64,000 nt of DNA from Coremacera marginata. Its lineage: Eukaryota > Arthropoda > Insecta > Diptera > Sciomyzidae. Each line of letters begins with the position of its first letter. Within the stretch, counting starts at the first letter, position 1. The translations under genes were made by a program, and so were the position numbers. The stretch is from assembly GCA_914767935.1 (NCBI GenBank), contig OU612045.1, positions 100,830,903 through 100,894,902 of the forward strand, given 5' to 3'. This document shows positions 52,399 through 61,714 of this stretch, in pieces. The notes under the pieces are model-generated. The model ran no database searches. It was not told the origin of the DNA and saw only the letters and a program-made list of their open reading frames with translations.

Positions 52399-54025
52399 CA
52401 GTGACTCAAACAATTGACCACATGTTTCAATGAAGAGAGTTTGAGTCACTGTAAAAACAAAACTATTCATCGGAATTTACTCATTTTTGCTACTTACGTT
52501 TTGTTGTTTTGTTCGCAATTCAATAAAGCTAAGTTCAACGGGATCAGTGGTACCGTTATCATTTTGTTACAAAATATGTAAACAAAATGCATGTGGTCAA
52601 TTATTTGTGTGCAAAACGTTAAAGAGACAACATCAAGAAAATTATCAAAAAAAATTAGCGATTGGAATTTTTTGAATTGGAAGTGAATATTTTCCATCAG
52701 GTAAGTTCATAACAAATATTTTCAAAATTATTAATCATGATTAATTTATTTTCTACTAGGGCAAAAATGGTTCGGCCGTTAAGTAAAGAGGTAGTTCGCC
52801 AGATTCACCAGCTTTTACAGGAAGGTAAAAGCTGTCGTGCAATTGCAGCAGCCCTAGAAGTGAGCAAGAGCGTGGTCATTAAAACTCGCAAAAATATGGC
52901 TTCACCTCCTCCAATTTGCCGCAGCGGGCGCAAAAAAATTTTGAGCACGGTGCTCGAACGGCGGGTTCTTAGAGATCTCCGCACGCAAAAAGTTGAAAAT
53001 GCTGTCCAAATTCATAAGAATTTGGTAGAGTATGAGGGTGTCAAACTATCAGTGGAAACCGTCAGGAATACTTTGCGTGCGGCTGGTCTCAAAGGGCACG
53101 TTAAAATCAAAAAACCGTTGCTAACGCAAAGGCACAAAAAGCTGCGGTTGGAGTTCGCCCGTACTCATGCCCATTGGTCTGCGGAGGATTGGGAGAAGGT
53201 CATATTTTCGGACGAGTCTAAAATGAATCGGTTGGGATCAGATGGCCGGGTGTGGACATGGCGCAAACCTGGTAGTGCTTTGGAGGCTCGTTACGTGAAG
53301 CCGACATTAAAGTTTGGTGGCGGTAGTGTTATGATATGGGGCTGTATGATGGCAGGGGGTGTTGGAACAATGCAACGTATAGTTGGCAAGATGAATGCCA
53401 GCTATTATGTTAACATTTTGTCAAGAAACCTCCCTGTTACATGCGAAAAATTTAACAAACAAACCCAGGACATTGTCTTTCAACATGACAATGATCCAAA
53501 ACACACCGCCAAAATGACAAAAAAATGGCTTATAGACAGTGGATTCAAAGTACTGCCATGGCCACCCCAGTCGCCTGATCTCAATCCAATTGAACACCTC
53601 TGGGGCGAACTAAAAAGAGAAGTGGTTGGAACCCCAACAAATATTGAAGAGTTGTGGGCGCAGGTCAACGCAGCATGGGCGAGGATTCCAGCAAGCTGTT
53701 GTAAAAACTTGGTGGACAGTATGCCAAGACGATTGGAAGCGGTTCTTGCAGCCAATGGTGGCTACACTAAATATTAACAGTAATTTTTAGTTATTTTCTT
53801 ATTGTTTTCATAAACACAAATAATTGACCACATGCATTTTTTGTACTTATTATAATACAAAATGATAACCGTACCACTGATCCCGTTGAACTTATTTTTA
53901 TTGAATTGCCAACAAAACAACAAAACGTAAGTAGCAAAAATGAGTAAATTCTGATGAGTAGTTTTCGTTTTACAGTGACTCAAACTCGCTTTATTGAAAC
54001 ATGTGGTCAATTGTTTGAGTCACTG
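52399..54025 (+). mobile_element. Tc1-family transposon, apparently complete
   Basis: 1627 bp with about 168 bp terminal inverted repeats (52399-52566 and 53858-54025) starting CAGTGACTCAAACAATTG, flanked by TA (52397-52398, 54026-54027). The arms are about 90% identical. Each arm itself contains an internal hairpin, because the terminal 13-mer CAGTGACTCAAAC recurs inverted as GTTTGAGTCACTG about 55 bp inside. A further copy of ATGTGGTCAATT(A/G)TTTG lies inside each arm's inner end. One open transposase ORF is in the middle. Confidence 0.96.
52767..53777 (+). CDS. Tc1-family transposase (DD34E)
   Basis: The open frame runs from 52737; the ATG at 52767 (MVRPLSKEVVRQI) fits the usual start and length (336 codons, family about 340). 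N-terminus: paired-like helix-turn-helix DNA-binding part (QIHQLLQEGKSCRAIAAAL, then a second HTH with VETVRNTLRAAGLKG). Catalytic domain: VIFSDESKMNRLGSDGRVW (first D), FQHDNDPKHTA (second D) and SPDLNPIEHLWGELK (E), with the 34-residue D-to-E spacing of Tc1. GGGSVMIWGCM is the Gly-rich box. It excises and reinserts the element at TA. No stop or missing key residue is seen, so it could be active. Confidence 0.95.
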   Translation: MVRPLSKEVVRQIHQLLQEGKSCRAIAAALEVSKSVVIKTRKNMASPPPICRSGRKKILSTVLERRVLRDLRTQKVENAVQIHKNLVEYEGVKLSVETVRNTLRAAGLKGHVKIKKPLLTQRHKKLRLEFARTHAHWSAEDWEKVIFSDESKMNRLGSDGRVWTWRKPGSALEARYVKPTLKFGGGSVMIWGCMMAGGVGTMQRIVGKMNASYYVNILSRNLPVTCEKFNKQTQDIVFQHDNDPKHTAKMTKKWLIDSGFKVLPWPPQSPDLNPIEHLWGELKREVVGTPTNIEELWAQVNAAWARIPASCCKNLVDSMPRRLEAVLAANGGYTKY

Positions 54026-54030
54026 TATAT

Positions 54031-55569
54031 AACGCCACTTCGAAATTTGAAATATTTTTGTAAAAGCCAGCTTAAACAAAAGATAATGTTTTGCGAATTT
54101 GGTCATCTATGCACAACAACAACAGTGAGCAAAAGTGAAGTTTATTCTAATAACGGTACATTGTTTATTGCTTAATATCACTTTAGATGCTGTTTCATAT
54201 TTTTAACGCCATCTGAAAATTTTGAATAAAAATCGATTTTAATTGAATTTAAAAAATTGATTATTAAATTACTGTTCCATTGGCTCCAATAATATTGTAA
54301 ATGTCATTTGGCATACTTGCAATTCATATTTTTAATGTATTTGAATCAATTTTGCTCTATTCTTCGAGAATAACTAATTTCCGTTCTTCCACGTTGCTAA
54401 ATTGTCTGTTATTTTTATACACCTGGCGTACAAGTACTCCCTACAAATTCTCGATGGGATTAGAATCTGAATAATACGCCGGCCACTCCAATAAATCAAT
54501 GTTATTGGCCTGAAACCATCTCGATTTACGTGGATTGCCGCATTATCTTGCTGGAAAACTAGTTGTGTCTGTCCGTTTTATTCCAAAAGTTGAGTCAAAC
54601 TGCTCTCTAGCACACGAGTGTAGTCAGCGCTCTTCATGATTCAACTTTCAATTTCAGAAAAAGCACCCCACATCATCACATCTTCAGCAAAACTTCTTTT
54701 TGAAAACGGAAGTGGTTCGCTGCGTATGTCTTACTAATAATGCCAAAATTCATCCGGGCCATTAAGATTCCATTTTTTGTCATCGGAAAAAATGACATGT
54801 AAATAATAACCCTCAACGTGGGACCCTTTTTTAAAACTTTATTGAAAATCTGACTGGTGCTCCATTTGTTCCTATGTTCCTTCTTGTAAATTCTAAGCTC
54901 ATTCTCTTATGTTTGCTAGTAAGAGCAGGAACACACTTCATAAGTTTACTGCGGATATGTTTACACTGATGTAGCACTCTATACCGGTGTTCGGGAAACT
55001 CCTTCAGCAAAAACACTCCGTAACTCATTTAAAGTGTGTGTAGTGTTGCTCGCAGCTCGGATTATTTTCCGCTGATCGCGGTTACAGGGGATTTTTTGTT
55101 TTGGACCAAACATTTTGTTTTGCCTTAATTTTGAGGATTGTTAAAAAAAATTTGAATCGCTCTGTGGCTGCGATTAATTCTACGCCCGATTTCCCGAATT
55201 CTATAGCCTACTTTAAGAATTTTTATTTATCCCATTTGTTCGCAAGAAAGTTGGGTTGCATGAAGCACTCCATGAGGTGTCCGGTCTAAATTTTTTCTAT
55301 TGTTAAGGTCTTGAAAACTGAATACACAATTTTATTAATCTCTACACTTCAAACGCAGCAGAAGGAATAATTGCAAGTGGCGCTATAAATATGAAACAGC
55401 ATATAAATATGAAAAAGTAATATTTAGCAATAAACAATGTACCGTTATTAGAATAGACTTCGCTCTTGCTCACTATTGTTGTTGTGCATAGATGACCAAA
55501 TTCGCAAAACATTCTCTTTTGTTTCAACTGGCCGTTACAAAAGAAATATTTAAAATTCGAAGTGGCGTT
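54031..55569 (-). mobile_element. second Tc1-like transposon, decayed
   Basis: Inverted repeats of about 185 bp: left from AACGCCACTTCGAA (54031), right ending TTCGAAGTGGCGTT (55569), sharing AATGTTTTGCGAATTTGG and TCATCTATGCACAACAACAA. A transposase pseudogene lies between on the minus strand. It abuts the intact Tc1 element with only TATAT in between, so the two share a target region. Confidence 0.88.
54300..55110 (-). pseudogene. Tc1/Tc3-like transposase remnant
   Basis: Minus strand. HTH-to-catalytic linker at 55028-54831 (LKEFPEHRYRVLHQC, LTSKHKRMSLEFTRRN). Further on in broken frames: VIFSDDKKWNLNGPD (near 54785), MMWGAFS (near 54670), VFQQDNAAIH (near 54550) and EWPAYSPDLNPI-like residues (near 54480). 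First D, second D region and E region are recognisable, but stops and frameshifts separate them. Confidence 0.82.
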
Positions 55570-55623
55570 CGACGCTCTTGTTTACGTTCTATCTCATTAT
55601 ATTTGTTCATGTCCTTCGTTCCC

Positions 55624-56322
55624 TTACTTACTTACTTACTTAGGTGGCCGTAAGAACCCGCGTCCGGGTTTTGACCGACCTCATCAGCTCTCGCCAGACG
55701 CCTCTGTTTTTCGCGCGCCTTCTCCAATCGGATACAACAAGTGCGGTTAGGCCTTCCTCAGCCGGTCCATCCATCGAAGGCATGGTCTCCTTCGTCGTCG
55801 TTGACCAGCGACCCTCGCCTCGAGCACCTTTTTCGCTGGAGCTTTGTCGTCCATACGATGGACATGACCCAACCAGCGTAGTCGCTGCACAGTTATACGC
55901 CGAACTACGTCAATGTCTTCGTAGAGCTCATACAGCTCGTGGTTCATTCGGATGCGATAGTCATCGCCGACTCGAACAGGACCGAAGATTTTGCGAAGAA
56001 CTTTTCTCTCGAAGACCCCCAGAGCGGCTGCGTCAGTTTGCGAAACTACCCATGCCTCAGCGCCATAAAGCAGCACAGGTAGAACGAGCGTCTTGTAGAA
56101 TGTTAGTTTTGTCGATCGGGAAAGGGCTCTGGAACTTAGTTGCTTACTGAGCCCGTAGTAGCACCTATTAGCAATTATTGTTCTTCGCTTTACCTCCAGG
56201 CTGATTTCGTTGTTGGAATTAATGGCGGTGCCAAGGTATACAAACTCCTTGACTACTGCAAAGTTATAGCTGCCGGATGAAACGTGGGAGTCTAAACGCC
56301 GCGCTCCTTTATTTGTAGACAG
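55624..56322 (-). mobile_element. RTE-clade LINE copy E, 5'-truncated
   Basis: Starts with CTTA repeats (55624-55640) on the plus strand and covers the C-terminal 230 or so codons of ORF2 on the minus strand, ending abruptly at 56322 within the codons for STNKGARRL. The ORF has a small deletion near 55763 that shifts the frame (109-codon residue frame 55747-56076). Typical dead-on-arrival truncation. Confidence 0.93.
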
Positions 56323-57247
56323 TTATTTATTAATTAAAAATTATTCAATAATTTGCAGTGGTGATAAATTAAATTAGTTGGTGTGGATTTTTTGTTTAAT
56401 ATTTTGGACAGTAAAACCAGGGTCTGATATGAGCAAATCCCAAAAATGGATTTGCACATCCAACCACAGGTGAAAAATTAAAAGTTATTAAATTATTATA
56501 AATTCTTAAATCGCCCGCAGTTTTTCACAAATGTACACTCAAAAAAAAAAAATCAACATAAACTTCTGTTGAACGTATATCGTATTGACAAAAATTTATC
56601 AAATCAGCTTAGGGGTTTGTCAATTTGATAAAAATTGTTCATATTGACAAAAACCTAGGTTGATTTCACAAATTTTTATCAATATACGTCCAACAAAAGT
56701 TTTTCGTTGAATTTTCTTTTTGAGTGTAGTTTTTCTTTTTAATAACTGTTTAATAAGTGTTTCGTAAATGTTTTTGTTTCATTAAAAATGTAAGGTATTG
56801 GCTAAAGATAATAATTAAATGATTCAGGCAAGGAAAGAACAATATATCAAATTTGTTTCTTAATTACTAAATTACTTAATTACTGAATTACTTAGTTACT
56901 TAATTTCTTAATTACCCAATGTAACATAATCACAATGGAAAAATCTGAAACATCCGACACGAAACGTCCGAACAAATTAAACAATTTACTATAACCTCAC
57001 TATACCCTTAATAAGGACGACGCACAGTGTGAGATTTTATCAATCTAGGTGGACAAAAGTAAAAACAAAACATCCAAGAAATTCATTTCTTTTTTTTTGA
57101 AAATATAGCTAGTAGGTACACACATAAAGTCATGCCAAAAGTTTGAAAATGATTGCTTTATCCGAAATATCTAAAACGGCAGTCGTAAAATGGTGCTTTT
57201 TGTGTTTTTCAAAATTATTCTTAAGCCTCAAGAGAGTAGTTTTTGTA
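56323..57247. other. spacer with one MITE
   Basis: AT-rich DNA without genes apart from the MITE at 56536-56726. GAAACGTCCGAAC (56966) and CGCACAGTGTG (57022) recur near 59706 and 59635 (the latter inverted), so a decayed repeat family is probably present. Confidence 0.5.
56536..56726. mobile_element. 191 bp MITE, TA target
   Basis: Ends CACTCAAAAA ... TTTTTGAGTG with TA at 56534-56535 and 56727-56728; imperfect inverted repeats extend about 70 bp (TGTTGAACGTATAT... / ...ATATACGTCCAACA), leaving almost no unique core. Tc1/mariner-type by target site. Confidence 0.87.
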
Positions 57248-57251
57248 TTAA

Positions 57252-58473
57252 GGGGGTCTTCTCATTGAGCAACTTTTTTTTAACTTTTTTTTTGCATTTA
57301 TTTATAGCTTGGGTAGTTGTGAATATGTCCCTAAAAGGATTTTTAGAAATTCGAAATACTTTAGAAGATACAGCCTTTTTTGTGAAGCAAGGTCTGATGG
57401 ACAAGAAGGTGATGGAGGTAATAAAACCAACTTACGAAGCGCTGTCGGCAGATAATTTGCTTGAAAGATGCCTTGGATCTGAAACTCAGAATTCCAATGA
57501 GTCCTACAATTCTGTTCTTTGGTCACTTTCGCCCAAACACATCAACTCAGGCGCACGCACCATCGAAGTGGCCAATTCCATTGCAACGTGCCTCTTCAAC
57601 GACGGTTTTATACCCATACTTAAAATTATGGGTTTGATGGGTATTGCGATTGGCAAAAACGCATACGAATACGCACTATCTCGCAATGAAGACAGATTGA
57701 ACCGATCAGAGACTCGAGCTGCGGCATCATCAAAAGCTGGCAGAACGGCTCGCAGAGCAGAGAGGGCAGCAGAAAGCAGTTTCTACGAAAAAGAGGAAGG
57801 TGGCCTGTATGGAGCTGGCATCGCCGACTAATATTTGTAAGTAAAAATTGTCAGCTCTTTAAAACTGCATTTTAACATTTTTGATTTTTTTTTTTTTTTC
57901 CCAAAAAAATTACTTCAAACTTTAAACGCGTTTATCTCGAACCCACGTTTTTCGAACTGGCGGCCATGATATCTCCAGTTCAACTAAACCGATTTTCATG
58001 AAACAAAATGGAATCGACGCAGAATTGTCACCATTCTCGGGTGAACCTTGACCATAATTTTAAAAAATTTTTTACTATTTTTTTTTACACTAAACTACAA
58101 AAAAAAAACCGAAATTGAAATTTTTTTTTTGAATGGCCGCCATTTTGTCAAAAAAAATCACAAAATTAAGCTTGAGGTTCACCCGAGAATTACATCTATA
58201 CTGATTATAACCCCGTTTTTTTTTTTCATTTCAGACGCTCCGGAGACCCGGAATCGTGGCCGCCGTGACGACACCTTTTTTTTCACCACCAACTTTGAAG
58301 TCTCATTACTTTTTGAACAGTCCACGTATCGAGGCAAAAAAAAATAAACATATTTACTTTGAACCTTTTGAAATACAATAAATAAAAAAAGTTTTCAATT
58401 ATTCTTTGCGTTTTCAAATAAGAATTTTTTTTAAAAAGGGTCAAAAAAACGGGTTTTGAATGAGAAGACCGCC
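57252..58473 (+). mobile_element. Kolobok-like DNA transposon, internally shortened
   Basis: Terminal inverted repeats GG(G/C)GGTCTTCTCATT (57252) and AATGAGAAGACCGCC (ending 58473) are flanked by TTAA (57248-57251, 58474-58477). A TTAA duplication with termini starting GG and a non-piggyBac transposase suggests the Kolobok superfamily. Inside are a transposase C-terminal ORF and a 20 bp inner inverted repeat (TTCTCGGGTGAACCTTGA near 58035, mirrored near 58173). At 1.2 kb it is too short for a complete element. Confidence 0.65.
57325..57831 (+). pseudogene. Kolobok/Mutator-like transposase C-terminal fragment
   Basis: An open frame runs from 57190, upstream of the transposon edge, so the first ATG well inside it, MSLKGFLEI at 57325, is taken. 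169 codons. The block CLGSETQNSNESYNSVLW followed by SPKHINSGARTIEVA and FNDGFIPILKIMGLM resembles the C-terminal part of insect proteins labelled Mutator-like transposase (from memory, not searched). It ends in an Ala/Arg-rich charged tail. The N-terminal DNA-binding and catalytic portion is missing. Alternatively a short accessory ORF of the element. Confidence 0.55.
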
Positions 58474-58477
58474 TTAA

Positions 58478-60982
58478 GTACGCTGATTAAAGTTGCTGAC
58501 TTTAAACTTTTTTTGCAATGGAAAACTTTTGTGAAAATTAATTAATTAGATTAATTTTCAATAAAATAAGTCGCTTAATAAATCTGAGTTTCATTTAAAT
58601 TAGCGATGGAAAATGCATCATAAATAAGGAAAGATAAAATCAGCTAAAACGGCAGTCCATCAAGCCAAAAAGTTTGTATGCATACGTATGCATATAAATT
58701 GAATTTTTTATTAAGTTTCACTCTCATAGATAGTTCATACAAAAATTTAGCTGCTACTTTTTGCAGATAACCAAAATATTTGTATTTTAGGAAGAGGCCT
58801 TAATATCTTAAGAATGCAACTTTATGATGTCAAAAAAAAAAAAATGACAAAAGCCCAAGACTATCATTATAAGCTAATAATGCATTCTAAGATACTATCT
58901 AAATGCAATGTTAAGTTTACAGTCAAAAATCTTGGACTAATTTTTAGTCCAATCATTGAAATCATGGCTTTTTTTAATATTTTTTTATTAAATTTCAAAC
59001 TCTTAAGAAGATTAAAGCGCTTGATAAAGCGAGGAATAAAAGTTAGGCTGGACCACTCTAGGACGAAATCAAGAACCAAGACATACATGGAAATATTGCA
59101 TAAAGGTTGGATAACTTCGGATCCTGTGGTTAGCTCATATATTACAAAAGCAAACTATAATCCAACACCACTTTATAATGCATAACTGCAGGGAGTTATG
59201 GCACTTATAAAATTACCAAGCACTGAATCAGAGTCAAAGTAAAAAAAAAATAATAGAAGGAAGTGAGAGTAATTTTACAAGCTAAAAATCAAATTCTGAA
59301 TAACTATTATGTGTTTATTCTTATATTTTAACAGCTTTTTGATAAAAAATTAATAGATTTTTCTTTGGAAAACTAAAAGCCTGCAAGTTCTTCTAAATAG
59401 GAATTAATTACAATAATAGAGAAGAAACTCGATTTTGTGTTGTTCTAATGCAATTTAGTCTTTCAAAGTCAAAACAGAGAGCGTGAATTTTCCTATATAG
59501 GCAACTCAATAAAACACCCTGTAATTAAAAGGGTGTTTGAGATAGACCCCAGCTCCGGAACAATTTTTTTTTAGGAATGAGCCAAGGAATCATCACAAAA
59601 AATTAGAATTTTGTCCGCCTAGAATGGTCAAATCGCACACTGTGCGACGTATGGCTTTTCTGAAAGCTTGTTAGTATGAACTTAGTCCCAAAATTACTTC
59701 CGTTTCGTGAAACGTCCGAACGCATGCTTAAAATAAAAATGTTATAAATTTGAGTGGAATAAAAATAGTTTTATTTTTCTTACTATACCAATAGATAGCA
59801 TTTCGATAATAAACACTTATCCCAAATATATCTCTGCATCGTATAAAATATTATTAAAAGAAGTGCCCGAATGAAACGTCTGACACGTTGGGATTTGTCC
59901 AAATGTTGGCAGCCCCGAAATTCCAAAATTTTTGTAGTACAAAAATATTAAAAAAAAATAATTTTAAAGTCATTTCAAATGAGATATTACGATTTTTCTG
60001 TGATTTTTTTTTTATGTTAGAAATGTTATGTTATGTTAGAAAGTTTCACCAGCTGTAACTTTTTTTTTTAGAATTTAGGTTTTTTTTTTTAATTTCGTGT
60101 AAAAAACAGCTCAAAATTATGCCATAAGCATCACTGTTGTTGTTGGTTAATATTTTGCATTTTTGTATTTTTGAGAATTTTTTCGTAAAAATACTCAAAC
60201 TCCTCGACATTTTCAAAAAGGTACACTTCTAATTAAAAATTCCATAACGACCAAGTTATTCGAAGGAATCACACAGTTTTTGTATTTGTATTAAGTGTTA
60301 GTTCAGAAAATAGTTCAACAACATTTCATTGCAATTTTCAAAAATTTGGATTTTAAGAATTTTTTTTTATTGCAACAGGAAAGAAACTGGAATTTTTTTT
60401 AAAAAGTAAAATATCACAACTCTGGTAATTTTCATCGGACTTTTTAATTCGATATCTCATTTTAAACAACAACTAAATAAAAAATGAAGTGCAGACCATG
60501 TTTTTAAAAAATATTCTTCAAGTATTGTTTTTATTAAATACTAAGGATGTCCTGGACGGGATTTTATAAAAGAATATTTTTTTAACCATAAATTAGTGAA
60601 ATTAGCAACAGGTGCTAGTAAATAAAAAAAATTATGATTGCGGTGTTGTTTTTTAAATTTGATAACAGTTAAATTAAAATTAATGAGAGTTCAAAATTAA
60701 TTGACCAGGCCGGCCCAGAATGCCTCCATTCCATATCGTTCCACTGATCAAAATTATTGACCAGATACATAAGGCTACATGTTTTGTAACTAAAAATCGA
60801 TATGTGGGAGTTTTTGAAGGTCGTTGATTCCGAATTTGGAACAAAATTTAAAAATGGTAGATTTAATATGGCGATGTCGGTGTGGTTTTCAGGGTTTGAA
60901 AAGTTTGAAAATTCTTTATTCGTTTTTTCAATTTATCTTCTTTTTGTGGAAATAATAATTTATATAAAGCACATAAATACTT
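58478..60982. other. AT-rich stretch without recognised gene
   Basis: 2.5 kb with many poly-A/T runs. Contents: a palindromic GTATGCATACGTATGCATA (58677), one unrecognised ORF (58814-59185), a short inverted repeat ACACCCT/AGGGTGT at 59513-59538, inverted copies of a GCACAGTGTG/TAGG(C/T)GGACAAAA block shared with 57022-57060, and near 60800-60890 phrases such as GATTCCGAATTTGGA and ATATGGCGATG that recall a widespread arthropod repeat (memory only). Confidence 0.5.
58814..59185 (+). CDS. unrecognised ORF, 123 codons
   Basis: ATG-initiated frame with a Lys-rich start, a hydrophobic stretch (IIEIMAFFNIFLLNF, residues about 47-61, could be one membrane helix) and a basic segment (LLRRLKRLIKRGIKVRL). 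No family recognised, no obvious promoter or splice signals. In DNA this AT-rich an ORF of this length can occur by chance, so it may not be a gene. Confidence 0.2.
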   Translation: MQLYDVKKKKMTKAQDYHYKLIMHSKILSKCNVKFTVKNLGLIFSPIIEIMAFFNIFLLNFKLLRRLKRLIKRGIKVRLDHSRTKSRTKTYMEILHKGWITSDPVVSSYITKANYNPTPLYNA

Positions 60983-61711
60983 GCTTACTTACTTACTTCG
61001 GTGGCCGTAACAACCCGTGTCCGGGTTTCGGCCGACCTCATCAGCTCATCCTCTGCTTTGCGCGCGCCTTCTCCAATCGGATACACCAAGTGCGGTTAGG
61101 GCTTCCTTAGCCTGGTCCATCCATCGGAGGCATGGTCTCCCTTGTCGTCGTTGAGCAGCGACCCTCGTCTCGAAAACGTTTTTCGCTAGAGCTTCGTCGT
61201 CCATACAATGGACATGACCCAGCCAGCGTAGTTGCTGCACAGTTATACGCCGAACTACGTCAATGTCTTCGTAGAGCTCATACAGCTAGTGGTTCATTCG
61301 GATGCGATAGTCATCGCCGACTCGAACAAGACCGAAGATTTTGCGAAGAACTTTTCTCTCGAACACCCCCAGAGAGCAGCTGCGTCAGTTTGCGAAACTA
61401 CCCATGCCTCAGCGCCATAAAGCAGCACAGGAAGAACGAGCGTCTTGTAGAGTGTTAGTTTTGTCGATCGAGAGAGGGCTCTGGAACTTAGTTGCTTCCT
61501 GAGCCCGTAGTAGCACCTATTAGCATTTATTGTTCTTCGCTTTATCTCCAGGCTGATTTCGTTGTTGTTATTAATGGCGGTGCCAAGGTACACAAACTCC
61601 TTGACTACCTTAAAATTATAGCTGCCGGATGAAACGTGGGAGTCTAAACGCCGCGCTCCCTTGTTTGAAGACGGCATATACTTTGTTTTACCCTCATTTA
61701 TCGTCAAACCA
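60983..61711 (-). mobile_element. RTE-clade LINE copy F, 3' fragment, inverted next to copy G
   Basis: Plus-strand CTTACTTACTTACTT at 60983 is the tail; the minus strand holds the C-terminal ~240 codons of ORF2 back to GLTINEGKTKYM, where it stops at about 61711. It contains an 11 bp loss near 61048 and an extra AG-type change near 61374 that break the frame. It joins the 5' end of copy G directly, head to head. Confidence 0.93.
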
Positions 61712-61714
61712 AAA

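Noticed and set aside
57190..57324. N-terminal extension of the Kolobok-like ORF
   Set aside because: It lies across the terminal inverted repeat and TTAA, so it is flanking DNA, not transposase.
60802..61110. 102-codon ORF before RTE copy F
   Set aside because: It runs into the RTE tail and its start lies in dispersed repeat-like sequence.
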